Shown here in pieces: positions 20,914 to 29,885 of a DNA stretch of 45,938 nt. The DNA is taken from assembly GCA_011947345.1 (NCBI GenBank), contig JAAVTG010000385.1, forward strand, positions 1 to 45,938, given 5' to 3'. The translations under genes were made by a program, and so were the position numbers. The notes under the pieces are model-generated. The model was not told the origin of the DNA. It ran no database searches and was given only the letters and a program-made list of their open reading frames with translations. This DNA comes from Phytophthora quininea (Eukaryota > Oomycota > Peronosporomycetes > Peronosporales > Peronosporaceae). How positions within the stretch are numbered: the stretch's first letter is position 1; the number at the start of each line of letters is the position of its first letter.

Positions 20914-21533
20914 TCAAGCCGTGGCAAATGTAATGGTCGATGTCGACGGGGTCGAACTTCCAGAGACGACGATGTCGGCACAGGTGGGGTACGTCTGGTT
21001 GACGACGTTAGAGAACCAGAAGAACTGCAAAGCGCACTTTCCCGGTCCATCGCAACCTTCGACGTCGGTAGGCATCTTGGCCGTCGTGCTGCCGCCTCCA
21101 CCGGTGCTTCCGAATGGCTCGACATTGAGGATCGTCTTGTAGTTCTTGTACATGATCGTGGCCGAAGACTCGTCGGGCTTGACGATGCTCACGTTCATGT
21201 AGCCCAGATGCGGGACCTGGATGAACCACTTGACGTCGAACTCGGCGCCAGCATCCAGCTTCGTGATCACATTTGCTTCCTCGTAGACCGTGCCGAGGCA
21301 ACCGTTCACGGCGGTGAACGTATCCGCCTCTAGTCGACGCCGGTAGAGGATCTCGACGGGTGCGTACTAAACTTCCTCGTTAGGGCCTCGTTGGGAATCC
21401 CGCCATCCTTTCTGTACTTGGTGGTGATACCTCGACGTGTCGGAACACTCATTTGACCGTGGGCCTCGGCGGCGGAGATCAAAACAGCAGCAGTGGCTGC
21501 AATGACAAGCAGGGCAATTCTGATCGTCTTCAT
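20914..21533 (-). pseudogene. AA17-type lytic polysaccharide monooxygenase, copy 4 (pseudogene)
   Basis: The signal peptide MKTIRIALLVIAATAAVLISAAEA is followed by HGQMSVPTRRGITTKYRKDGG, then a one-base shift. A TAG stands where the paralogs code Gln before YSP (here read as YAPVEIL, near 21366-21370). The remainder (NGCLGTVYEE, QVPHLGYMNV, GCDGPGKCALQFFWFS, CADIVVSGSSTPSTST) is open to the stop at 20914, about 206 codons in all. A shift plus a nonsense codon suggests true inactivation. The 3' part (about 20966-21250) is nearly identical to copy 3 while the 5' part is clearly diverged, which indicates gene conversion. The short STPSTST remnant suggests it once had the linker form. Confidence 0.75.
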
Positions 21534-21558
21534 CGCTGTTCGAGGGTTGAGGGATCTC

Positions 21559-21578
21559 GTGAATTCAAGAATGAAAGT
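21559..21578 (-). promoter_or_regulatory. Initiator box upstream of AA17 copy 4
   Basis: On the coding strand the sequence is ACTTTCATTCTTGAATTCAC, about 30 bp before the ATG. It is the diverged counterpart of the boxes at copies 2 and 3, so the core promoter was duplicated with the gene. Confidence 0.55.
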
Positions 21579-22118
21579 GGAGAATGGAGAGTTGACCGCT
21601 GCAGGATGCAATTCCAACGGTAGTCGGATACAAGAGTGACGGGAAAGCGCGACGAGTGACCTGACAAATGTCTACGGGGAGGTCACGTCGTGGAAGCTGT
21701 GCTTTGACTCACTTCTTCGTATGACACTTTACTGTGCAGCATGGCAGCGCGCAATCTACTTCACGGTGTCGGTGCCGCCCTCCGTTCGATTCGGTTGACA
21801 TGAAAACACGAAGCTTGCCCACAACACAATTGCCAACCACAAAAGACATCACTACGCTCTGATGACCGCGGCTGGAAAGGCTGCACACCCTTATCCGGAG
21901 CCAGCAATGAGTTTGCTGGCCCACCGCCAGAGCAATAGCTGCCACCATCACCTCGCTGACAGGATATCTTGCTCATGCCGTATGGACGCCAAGCAAAGTG
22001 TCAAACATGAGAATAATCGCATGGTGGTTAAAGCGCGGGGCCACCTCGTCCCCCAAATGCCTCATTCTTTAAAACGCGTTCAAGTCGGCAAGCCTCGGGT
22101 TTCAAGTCACAATCGACG
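21579..22118. other. Intergenic region, divergent promoters
   Basis: About 540 bp between AA17 copy 4 (-) and the interrupted GIN-like gene (+). CCTCATTCTTTAAAACG near 22061 resembles an oomycete initiator for the gene starting at 22119. No other feature was recognised. Confidence 0.4.
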
Positions 22119-22296
22119 ATGCTCATGACCAAGCTCTTTTCGCTGACGCTGTTTGCAGCTGTGGTCACTCAGTGCCATGCTGCCGCTGACTTCTCCGTCT
22201 CCTCCCAGGCGACGTTTGCTGTTGATTCCGCCATCGCTCACGTAGATTTCGTCAAGCAGTGGACGCTTACAGCTACCGGTACAAACGGAGGCATCG
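22119..22296 (+). pseudogene. 5' fragment of GIN-like secreted adhesin-like gene, cut by a Gypsy element
   Basis: The frame opens MLMTKLFSLTLFAAVVTQCHA, a signal peptide, and continues VDFVKQWTLTATGTNGG. This aligns with NVNFVKQWTLTAGSS of the intact paralog at 44591. The frame is then cut by the left LTR of a Gypsy element at 22297 and resumes at 27771. It is the N-terminal part of the interrupted gene described at 27771-28640. Confidence 0.8.
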
Positions 22297-22641
22297 TGTG
22301 CTAACTCGATCGAAAGAAAGCAAAATGCGAAGTGAATTAGCTGGTTCACCGAAAACTAACCTGCTCTCGCCGCCCAGGGACGCCGCCCTTGGCGCCAACG
22401 CCGCGTCACGCAATTCACCATGCGCGAGAGCCCATCTTGCCTGCAGCTCCCCAGACTACAACCGCACGCTACAAGATCATTGCAGCGGGCTGCCTTCGTG
22501 CTGTCCTGCGTCCGCCGAGCTCCCCATCGCGCGCGCTGCCTGCCACTCCTCGCGTCCGCGCCGCCATCGCCACGCGGCGCCTTACACATCCTAACGCACA
22601 GGTGCTGCACCACGCAGCAGCGCCTTCAACCACGCACCACA
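22297..22641 (-). repeat. LTR of Gypsy element 1 (3' LTR in element orientation)
   Basis: 345 bp, from TGTGCTAACTCGATCG to CCACGCACCACA on the plus strand; it matches 27426-27770 without visible difference. A spurious 85-codon frame in both LTRs is an artefact of this. Confidence 0.92.
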
Positions 22642-22887
22642 GCGCCCTCCAAGGCGCCGCGGAAACACAGTGTCGCCCTCGCACTGTCGCGGAGCCACCA
22701 AAATGAAAATCCAGAATTGAAAAGAGAAAACCGGTTTTTGTCGAAATACCGGTTTTTGACCGGTATCACAGAGCCGGGTCACAACCATGAGACGGGGCAC
22801 CAACTTCAACGCGTTGAACTTGACCTGCACCAAAATGTACCCATGTCACTCAACTGCGCATAGCGTGGCCCACAAAAATCGGCTGCG

Positions 22888-23495
22888 CTACAAGAACTGC
22901 TCCAGAACCACCGCATCAGTGCGCTCCACATACAGGTGCACCAATCCCGGGACGTCATGTTGCATCGCCCCAAATGGTTCCCACGAGTGCTCTTCGTCTT
23001 GCAGCCCACGCCACGCCACCAGCAGCTCCCACTCTTGCGTTATCTCATTGAAAAGGTGCTGGAGTATGCCACGCACGTCGAGCACGATGCCTTGGTTCCC
23101 GACGTGCTGGCGAATCTCCGCCGTCACATTAAGGTCGGGATCGTGGTAGAATTTCAACCTCGATCCACAGACGTCATACTCGTCCCCGTGAGCAAGTGCT
23201 TCGCCATAAAAGAGTGTGGTAGCGCTCTGACCACCTGAAAGGGACACACCCACCGGACTAGCGGCTTGTTCCCACGCAAGCGCTTGTCGATGCGGGACCA
23301 CAACACGTAGTCCCCGACCGCGAAGTTGCATGGTACACCCTTCTGTTTCGCCATTTCTAGTAGGCGGCGGCGTTCCTTGCGGTCAGTGGCGTCTTGGTGT
23401 AGCTTCCGAAGGTGCACTCGTAGTTCCTCAAGAGCTGCTGCGACCTCCTGACTTTCTGCGGGGAGTTCACGGGGAGGGCCGTCTGCCGGCTGCAC
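22888..23495 (-). CDS. Gypsy 1 pol C-terminal part with chromo-like segment (fragmented)
   Basis: Two overlapping minus frames (23495-23154 and 23331-22888) continue the integrase polyprotein. The first has a basic coiled segment and VGDYVLWSRIDKR, the short beta-barrel-like motif found after integrase in Gypsy elements. The second contains WELLVAWRGLQDEEHSWEPF, which resembles a chromodomain (aromatic residues and W-E-P). A frameshift separates them, and a stop at about 23612 separates them from the integrase. Confidence 0.55.
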
Positions 23496-23614
23496 CGCCG
23501 ATCCAATGGAAACGCGAGTGGAAGCCCCGTAAACAGCTCGACGGATGCGTGCCCACCCAAAGAACGCACGGGAGTGTGGTTCATGTTTGCCTGAACCACA
23601 GGTAGAAGTGTCGT

Positions 23615-25429
23615 CTAGGCCCTCGTGTCCATCTGCAGCTCCAAAAGCATGACCCTCAGCACTTGTAGGAGGTCTCTGTTCACCCGTTCCACGGTACCGT
23701 TAATCCACGGTGTGTATACGGGAACGAACTTGTGAGCAGCTTTGAGACGGGTGGCTAACTCACGCATCAGCTCGTTCTTGAAATGTGTGCCGTTGTCGGA
23801 AATCCACATCTCAGGAAGGCCGAACCGTTTGTGCCAGTCCAGAATTGCTGTGGATGCCACCAGGCCCGTCGGCGAGTCGCACGCTACCAGGTTAGTATAG
23901 TGGGTCAGCTCGTCCTTTAGTACCAGGACATATCGTGCGTCGGCATAGCTGTCGTTAAGGAAAAGGTAGTCCACATGCAGACACTCGTTCCTCATAGTAG
24001 CCATGTCGTGCTCTTGCCACTTCCTTATCAAAAGCTGACCGCCCTTGACGTGTTTGCACAACAAACACTGTCGGCTAAACGTTTGCACTTGCTGGCGGAG
24101 CTGCGGTATTTCGAAGCGCTGTCGAAGCAGTTCCGCTACCACATCCTCCCCACGATGTCCGTGAGGTCCGCAGTGAGCCACGGCCAGTAGTCTCGAAAGG
24201 AAATCCACAGCATTACGAGAAACCCAGGGACGGTCGTTCACACGGAGAACACCATCGCGATCGGTAGTTCCGGTCGGTACCGACGAGCGATGTTGCTGCT
24301 GCACGTGCTTAAGTTCACCGAGGCTCGGCCACACGAACTCGACATCCTCCAGGGGGCGAAGGAGAGAGAGCTTAACAGCTTGTCGAGTCGTCACACGCCG
24401 GACGGACACGAGTTGCTGGGAAGGCTGTGCCCAGCGCGAAACGAGATCGGCCCACACGTTCGACTCACCGGTTACGTGTTCAATCGAGTAGCGAAAACCC
24501 GAAAGTCTCAGAGCCCACCGCTGCAGCTTGCCCCGAATGTGCTGACGAACTTCGCGGTGCGGCTCGAAGATGTGAATCAAATTTGCGTGATCACAAAAGA
24601 TCCGAAAACCTGCCGGGCGCTCGAGAATGTAGGCGAGATTGGCACAGGCGGCGACTATCGGGTACGCTTCTTTTTCAGCCACACTCCAATTAAGCTCACT
24701 ATGCGTGAAAGTGCCGCCTTGACATACCAGTAGTTGGTGGGCCTGTTCCACCACATCCAGACTCGGGTCCCAGTCTAGCACCTGAGCAAGCATAATTGCC
24801 CAGCCAGTAGCGCTTGCGTCGCAGAACAAATTGATGGCGGCGGTCTCCAGCGGGTAATGTAGTGGGGAGGAGTGAGCAAGGGTAGCTGTTGCATTCTGGA
24901 ACGCCTCGCGTTCCTTATCATCCCAAATCAAGTTGACCCCGGTCAACTGTTGACGACGGCGTCCACGCGTAGCCATCACTGCCTCCAACTTCGCCTGCAA
25001 CGGGGCGAAAACTCGAGCAAAGTCAACCACAGTGTCGCGGACCCAATTGGCCGCGCACAGAAATTGTTGCAGTGCTGCTGCCGTAGGTGGCAACTTCATG
25101 TTCACGAGTGCCGCGAGTCGAGATGGATCATGTTTCACCTCTTGGCCAGTCACAATCTTGCCATACCAACGCACGCTGCGGGCAAACAGACGGCACTTGA
25201 GAGCATTGAGCTTGAGTCCTCGTTCCCTTAGAATCCCGAAGATCTGCTCTAGTCTCCCAAGGTACTCAGCTTTAGACCTGGCGAAGAGCAAGATATCATC
25301 GATCCAGATCAGGACCGCGTTGTATAGCATCGTCTGAAAACTCGCATGCATCTGAAGTTGAAAGTGCAGTGCAGAGTCGCACGCACCTTGGGGCACACGG
25401 GTTGGGGTGACGACTCCGTCTTCTGTCAC
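23615..25429 (-). CDS. Gypsy 1 pol: reverse transcriptase C-part, RNase H and integrase
   Basis: 604 codons. RT fingers and palm segments include TPTRVPQGACDSALHF and the catalytic site LIWIDDILLFA, where the usual Y[LV]DD reads WIDD. RNase H follows (NLFCDASATGWAIML, SVAEKEAYPIVAA, FCDHANLIHIF). The integrase has the zinc-binding pair (HCGPHGHRGED...CLLCKHVKGG) and a DDE core (HVDYLFLND, WISDNGTHFKNE, NGTVERVNRD). The frame is separated from the upstream protease/RT part by a one-base shift near 25484, where TTTAAG stands in place of TTTTAAG on the coding strand. Confidence 0.85.
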   Translation of the reverse strand: MTEDGVVTPTRVPQGACDSALHFQLQMHASFQTMLYNAVLIWIDDILLFARSKAEYLGRLEQIFGILRERGLKLNALKCRLFARSVRWYGKIVTGQEVKHDPSRLAALVNMKLPPTAAALQQFLCAANWVRDTVVDFARVFAPLQAKLEAVMATRGRRRQQLTGVNLIWDDKEREAFQNATATLAHSSPLHYPLETAAINLFCDASATGWAIMLAQVLDWDPSLDVVEQAHQLLVCQGGTFTHSELNWSVAEKEAYPIVAACANLAYILERPAGFRIFCDHANLIHIFEPHREVRQHIRGKLQRWALRLSGFRYSIEHVTGESNVWADLVSRWAQPSQQLVSVRRVTTRQAVKLSLLRPLEDVEFVWPSLGELKHVQQQHRSSVPTGTTDRDGVLRVNDRPWVSRNAVDFLSRLLAVAHCGPHGHRGEDVVAELLRQRFEIPQLRQQVQTFSRQCLLCKHVKGGQLLIRKWQEHDMATMRNECLHVDYLFLNDSYADARYVLVLKDELTHYTNLVACDSPTGLVASTAILDWHKRFGLPEMWISDNGTHFKNELMRELATRLKAAHKFVPVYTPWINGTVERVNRDLLQVLRVMLLELQMDTRA

Positions 25430-26505
25430 GAAGCTGAAAAGCTCTTGGCTGTCCTCGTGCAGGGGCAGTTGCCAGAACCCCTTAAAGAATCGAACTGGCC
25501 AAAGCCCACGGCCCCTTCGACATTCGCCATTACAGCTGCGAGATTTGGCGCAGCCCCAGCAATAGGGATGGTCATCGTGTTCACAGCCCGATAGTCCACG
25601 GTGATCCGGAACTTATCAGTGCCAGGCTTGCGTACAGGCAAGGCTGGCGAAGCCCATCGGCTTTCATTGTTGCGTCGGACGAGACCATGCTGCTTCAGTT
25701 CTCGAACATAGCCGCGCAGGAATTGACGCTGGTCCGGCGAGTAGCGTCTGGCTCCCGCTCGATATGGCCGTGCATTCTCGACCAATTCTACCCGCATCGG
25801 CTCTACATTAGCCGGAGGATTAGACCCAACATTGACGCGCCAAATATCTTCGAAGCGCAACACAAGTGCACGAAGCTCGGTTGCCCATGCGTCATCGCTG
25901 GCCTCTTCGGCTGCTTTGGCAAGCATCCGCTCCAGATTCTCACTTACAGCGTCTCGCTCATTGTCGAGGTCGATCTCAGGTTCAGCAGGCAAGGCACCAT
26001 CGGCGTCTTGCTCGGCCACAAGATTCCCCTCCGCCAGCTGCTCCATTTGTCGTCCGACGTCGATGCCCAGTGACTGCATGGTGCGGTGTCCCAACAGGAA
26101 CTCAGGTTCTTCAGCATCAAGCACCAAGCACTTTAACGCACGTAGCATGACAGGTCCCGCAGCGGTGCGGACTGACACGTCCAAAGATGCTGTCTCCACA
26201 CAGATCATTTCCACCCCGCCAACGGTTGACACAGTGAGAGGAGGATCCAGTTGACGTAGCACGACTTCAACGTCTAAGTCACGGACCTGCTGCAGGATGC
26301 GCCGAGGCACCACGTTATGGTCCGACCCAGTGTCGAGACAGAGCGGTACTTCGATCACGTCACCGATAACAGCGTGCAGGTTGAAATCGGCACCATCGTT
26401 AAGGTGCTTCAATCTGTCCCCACGACGTTGCTGGCGCTCGCGAGCGAACTTCTGACGCGCTACCTCTTTTGCGCTTCCGTAGCAGTCGTACAGTCCTTTA
26501 GCCAA
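25426..26505 (-). CDS. Gypsy 1 pol: aspartic protease and RT N-terminal part
   Basis: About 360 codons. The protease has the active-site triplet in PLCLDTGSDHNVV and a later EFLLGHRTMQSLGID. An RT N-terminal region follows (PYRAGARRYSPDQRQFL, FRITVDYRAVNTMTIP). The frame breaks at DSLRG, where a T seems to be missing from a short T run; the paralogous reading would give a KGFWQLPL-type RT motif in the next frame. Confidence 0.8.
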   Translation of the reverse strand: MAKGLYDCYGSAKEVARQKFARERQQRRGDRLKHLNDGADFNLHAVIGDVIEVPLCLDTGSDHNVVPRRILQQVRDLDVEVVLRQLDPPLTVSTVGGVEMICVETASLDVSVRTAAGPVMLRALKCLVLDAEEPEFLLGHRTMQSLGIDVGRQMEQLAEGNLVAEQDADGALPAEPEIDLDNERDAVSENLERMLAKAAEEASDDAWATELRALVLRFEDIWRVNVGSNPPANVEPMRVELVENARPYRAGARRYSPDQRQFLRGYVRELKQHGLVRRNNESRWASPALPVRKPGTDKFRITVDYRAVNTMTIPIAGAAPNLAAVMANVEGAVGFGQFDSLRGSGNCPCTRTAKSFSAS

Positions 26506-26708
26506 TGCTGACCATGGCAGAACAAGCAGCCATTCCTAGGCGGTTCGTGCGTTCGAGCGTTGTCGCCGCGACTGTATCCGTTCTGCTGTTGGGCCCAGGC
26601 AGCTCCGCCACGGTCACCACTGCGCTGTGGGCGGGCAGGACCTTCAGCTCGGGAGACCCCACCTACACGCGCCGGCGTGCGGCTTCTCCCGGGGTCTCGT
26701 TGCTCCAC
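26460..26708 (-). CDS. Gypsy 1 gag C-terminal part with zinc knuckle
   Basis: An Arg/Gly-rich segment ending in CLFCHGQHWLKDC, a variant zinc knuckle with spacing CX2CX3HX4C rather than the usual CX2CX4HX4C. It lies between gag and the protease in a different frame and overlaps the protease frame by about 45 bases. Confidence 0.65.
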   Translation of the reverse strand: MEQRDPGRSRTPARVGGVSRAEGPARPQRSGDRGGAAWAQQQNGYSRGDNARTHEPPRNGCLFCHGQHWLKDCTTATEAQKR

Positions 26709-26730
26709 GGTGGAGCCTGGTCGTGAACCC

Positions 26731-27393
26731 TCATCTCTGATGCGCCAGATGCTGGCGCTTTGCCCTGTCCACGATGAGCTCGTACAGCGCGATACCGTCG
26801 GTCTTGACCTGGCGATGAGTGACTTGGACCAGTCGCTCTACCTCGCGACGCAGCACATCGGGCTGCAGTCGACGCACCAGGAACCGATACCTCATCTTCG
26901 CGAGGGTCGGGTCTGCCGTTCCCTGCCGACCCAACACCCCAACCAGGCCTTGCTCCTCGACGATCCTGTCGAAGTCGATAAAGTACTGTGCGACTCGGGC
27001 CTTAATGTCGGCTTGTTGCATGTTCATCCGCAGCCGCTCGAACAGCCTCTCCAAGTCGGGCACGGAGTCATTCACCATGTTCCCAGCCTTGGCCTGGATG
27101 GCCCTGATCAGGTCTTCATCCGTCATCTCTATCACGGCCTTCTTCAGTATGTAGAACGCCAGGTGATCCAACACCCGGGGCTCCATGGACGCCTTGATGC
27201 TGACGGCGACCACATACGCGGCTTCGCCTGTCGCCAAACAGCGTTCTTGGATCTTCTCCTCGTAGCGGCGTCTCTGCCTTTGGTACTCCACGAGGGCCGG
27301 CTAACTCCACTCAGTCAGTCTCGGTGCGCGGATGTACTCGTAACAAGGTTGAGCCAAGGGCATCTCTACGTCTCCGTCGCCTTGAGACGCCAT
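26731..27393 (-). CDS. Gypsy 1 gag (internal stop)
   Basis: The gag frame starts at ATG 27393 (MASQGDGDVEMPLAQPC), meets an in-frame TAG at codon 31, and continues open for 186 codons (VEYQRQRRRYEEKIQERC to AKRQHLAHQR). The body is helical and charged, as is usual for capsid. The stop either inactivates the element or is read through; the open frame on both sides argues for a recent event. Confidence 0.65.
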
Positions 27394-27425
27394 CTTGGAC
27401 TTGTTGTCGTTTGCAAAGAATTCTT

Positions 27426-27770
27426 TGTGCTAACTCGATCGAAAGAAAGCAAAATGCGAAGTGAATTAGCTGGTTCACCGAAAACTAACCTGCTCTCGCC
27501 GCCCAGGGACGCCGCCCTTGGCGCCAACGCCGCGTCACGCAATTCACCATGCGCGAGAGCCCATCTTGCCTGCAGCTCCCCAGACTACAACCGCACGCTA
27601 CAAGATCATTGCAGCGGGCTGCCTTCGTGCTGTCCTGCGTCCGCCGAGCTCCCCATCGCGCGCGCTGCCTGCCACTCCTCGCGTCCGCGCCGCCATCGCC
27701 ACGCGGCGCCTTACACATCCTAACGCACAGGTGCTGCACCACGCAGCAGCGCCTTCAACCACGCACCACA
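27426..27770 (-). repeat. LTR of Gypsy element 1 (5' LTR in element orientation)
   Basis: 345 bp, matching 22297-22641 throughout by eye. Directly inside it lies the palindrome CAAAGAATTCTTTG (27414-27427), where a tRNA primer site would be expected. Confidence 0.92.
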
Positions 27771-28640
27771 CGTCGACAAGATTGCCTCGCTTATCTCTCC
27801 GGCCGTGTCTTGTCATCTACGTTATTAGGAACCCTTCGGGTGTGCTGGGCTACATTAACGTATCTGGGGGCTCCAAGAAGCGGTCGAAGTAGTGAGCGTC
27901 CGCACGAATGAAGACAACCCAGAGCAACTTCACGTCCACACCGACAACAGCACCATCAGCTCCAGGGTGGATGGCTATCTGTTGACGGAGATCTTCTTGT
28001 CGTCAGGCAGCTTGGCAGAGGATCTACAGGTCCAACGCACGTCTGAGGTAGTCGTCGAGCGCGACGTCCTCATAGCCAGCAACACCGATGAAGAACTGAA
28101 GCTGGAAGTGAGCGATTCGAAAACAGCTCAACGCTAAGCCTCAAACAACTGGAGTTGGAGCTTTCCGATAAAGCGAGTTTGCAGTTCAAAGTGGATAGCA
28201 TTTCTGTCACTGAAGAAGCAGAATTCAAGGTCCAAGATACGTCGAGTATGTGACGCATTCGTGCTCTAGCATGACACGAATGGTCTGGTTGAATCTGCTT
28301 CAACTGCGTCATGCAGCAGGACGTTCCTACGCCATAAATTTATCTTAGGATTAGCTGTAGAGAACCTAGGGCTCCAGTTAGTTCACTTCTCAATCTGCCG
28401 TCGTGCAGGCAAGCAATAACGAAGACTATACCATAAATTCGTTACAGAGTATCATGCTTCTGGCATCGTCCCTTGAAGCTGGACAGCTCTAGATTGACGC
28501 TCAAGATTCTGGCACGGTTTGCACCTCTGTTGTAGACGTCTCGACCAGCAGCTACGAAGGAGAAGCAGCCAGCAAGATCTCTTAGAGTCGATCCATCGTG
28601 GTAGAGGATAAGCACGTCAATCCATTGTAGATTTAGAGTT
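27771..28640 (+). pseudogene. 3' part of the interrupted GIN-like gene, decayed
   Basis: Resumes the gene cut at 22296. GVLGYINVSGGS aligns with GVLGYVNVSGDS of the intact paralog at 44591. Then come GYLLTEIFLSSGSLAED, VVVERDVLIAS, KQLELELSDKASLQFKV and SSYEGEAASKIS, each matching successive parts of that paralog. Frameshifts (near 27815 and 28135) and several in-frame stops (for example after KKRSK, and TAG within the SSYEGE region) separate the pieces. The inactivation therefore goes beyond the Gypsy insertion. The 3' flank at 28633-28692 matches, inverted, the 3' flank of the paralog at 42001-42060. Confidence 0.75.
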
Positions 28641-28713
28641 CACTCGGTCGTATATACTGCTGTGAACAACTCATAAAGACGGCTGCAAATATGTACTGGG
28701 CGAATCCTTTCGA

Positions 28714-29722
28714 TCAGATGTTGTCCTTTGCCTTCAGTGTTTCGACGTAGCCGCTCTAGAACTTGTAAAGCGGGTCGACTTTGTTCTCGGTGGTCAGCTC
28801 CAGTTTCAACCAGGCTTGCTCTGGGTCACCTTGTTGATTACCCAGCGGCCATAATGCAAATTCTGCATCTCTTTTGCGAGACTCTCAAATTGAGGGTTCT
28901 TCTTAACTCTTTGAAGGTCTTGGTGTGACGTGTCAACAGAGGTTTGGGAGCTGGAACTCCCGGCAAAGGTTTTGCTTGTGTTGGTTGTTGCTCTTGAGGT
29001 AAAAGCAAAAGTGAGATAGCTATCCTACTTCGCGGGCGCACCCTCCTGCCGTGTCGGCAGTCCAGGGGAGCCGCTCTTGTAGTGTTTGAGGTTGACGAGT
29101 GCAAGCAGATGCGCTTTGTCGATACAGCTGAGCCTTGCGCCAGAACGTTAATCACAGTTCCTTCGAGTATGCCTGCAGCAAGCTCACACCAGCTACTGTG
29201 GCTGCGGGGTTCAGGAGCTGGCGTTCTGATGCGTACCAGCCACCATCACACTTGGCCATCTTGGCGTCGTCCATGGTCTTCATGAATTGGCTGAAAATGA
29301 AGGTGTCTGAGCCGAAGTAGTCGCCCGGATGAATCTTCCTGTACTGGAGTGTGTACTTGAGCCAAGCGACCATGGTCGGGTAGTCATCTAGTGTCGTTTT
29401 CCTGGCGTTCAGTTTGTTGAGGACAAAAGAGGATTGACATTTCTGACCTCCCACGTCATGTACCTCAGTTTCTGAATTGCGTCGGCGGCCTTCGTTGACA
29501 AGCCTGACAGCCCAGCTCTCTCTTCGCTCTGCTCCTCCTTCACCTCATCGTCGTCGTCGATGGTCCGCAGAAACCGGTTCGACAGCAGCCGCTTTGATCA
29601 CTTGACTCCGGTTTGCTGGCATTTCAGCAGTCGTGACGGATTGCCGCGCCGGTGAGGAAATCGGCGTAGGTGGTTGCGAGTAGAGCGGCTACCACCGGGG
29701 TCAGCGACAAACGCAACTTCAT
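28714..29722 (-). pseudogene. RxLR effector gene, copy 1, disrupted by a solo LTR
   Basis: A second copy of the effector gene at 34659-35355, inverted. From the ATG at 29722 (MKLRLSLTPVVAALLATTYA) to about 29256 the DNA appears identical to copy 2, including the same frame changes and the RFLR...EER region. A 327-bp solo LTR (28924-29250) with duplicated CTTGG splits the coding sequence within the DDAKMAK region. Beyond it (28714-28918) the match falls clearly, with one-base gaps and a TAG in place of the Trp codon in KFWSGYVE. It belongs to the family of secreted, host-translocated effectors of Phytophthora and downy mildews. This copy cannot make the full protein as read. Confidence 0.75.
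28924..29250. mobile_element. Solo LTR (327 bp) in RxLR copy 1
   Basis: Begins TGTGACGTGTCAACAGAGG and ends CCACCATCACA, flanked by the exact 5-bp duplication CTTGG (28919-28923 and 29251-29255). TG...CA ends plus a 5-bp duplication and no internal genes are the footprint of LTR-LTR recombination. It contains GGGAGCTGGAACTCCC and CCTGCCGTGTCGGCAG, also seen in a diverged form near 33798-33955. Confidence 0.8.
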
Positions 29723-29885
29723 GGTAAAAATCTTGGGGGCAGGGTGTTCGAGGCTTGGTGGCAAAATGCAACGTGAGCGAGGAAGCATCGGCCACACAAG
29801 CGATGCGGTCAGCTTACGTGCTCAGCCCGAAAGTGTATCTGCTAATGTGCTCTACATGATAATGTGTGTTGTCCAAAAGCGCATC

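Larger units (their letters stand above)
22297..27770 (-). mobile_element. Gypsy LTR retrotransposon 1 (5474 bp), inserted in a GIN-like gene
   Basis: Two 345-bp LTRs (22297-22641 and 27426-27770) look identical by eye and run TGTG...CACA, so insertion seems recent. Flanking 5-mers are CATCG and CGTCG, a 4 of 5 match to a target duplication. The internal genes run on the minus strand in the order gag, zinc knuckle, protease, reverse transcriptase, RNase H, integrase: the Gypsy order. Gag has a nonsense codon and pol a frameshift, so the copy is probably not autonomous, although some breaks may be consensus errors. No TGG-type primer site follows the 5' LTR. Confidence 0.9.

Noticed and set aside
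22356..22613. Repeated 85-codon frame, also at 27485-27742
   Set aside because: It lies entirely inside the LTRs of Gypsy 1; its duplication reflects the LTR pair, not a conserved gene.
26560..27723. 387-codon plus-strand frame across the end of Gypsy 1
   Set aside because: It is antisense to gag and runs into the LTR; the minus strand has clear gag features and a zinc knuckle.
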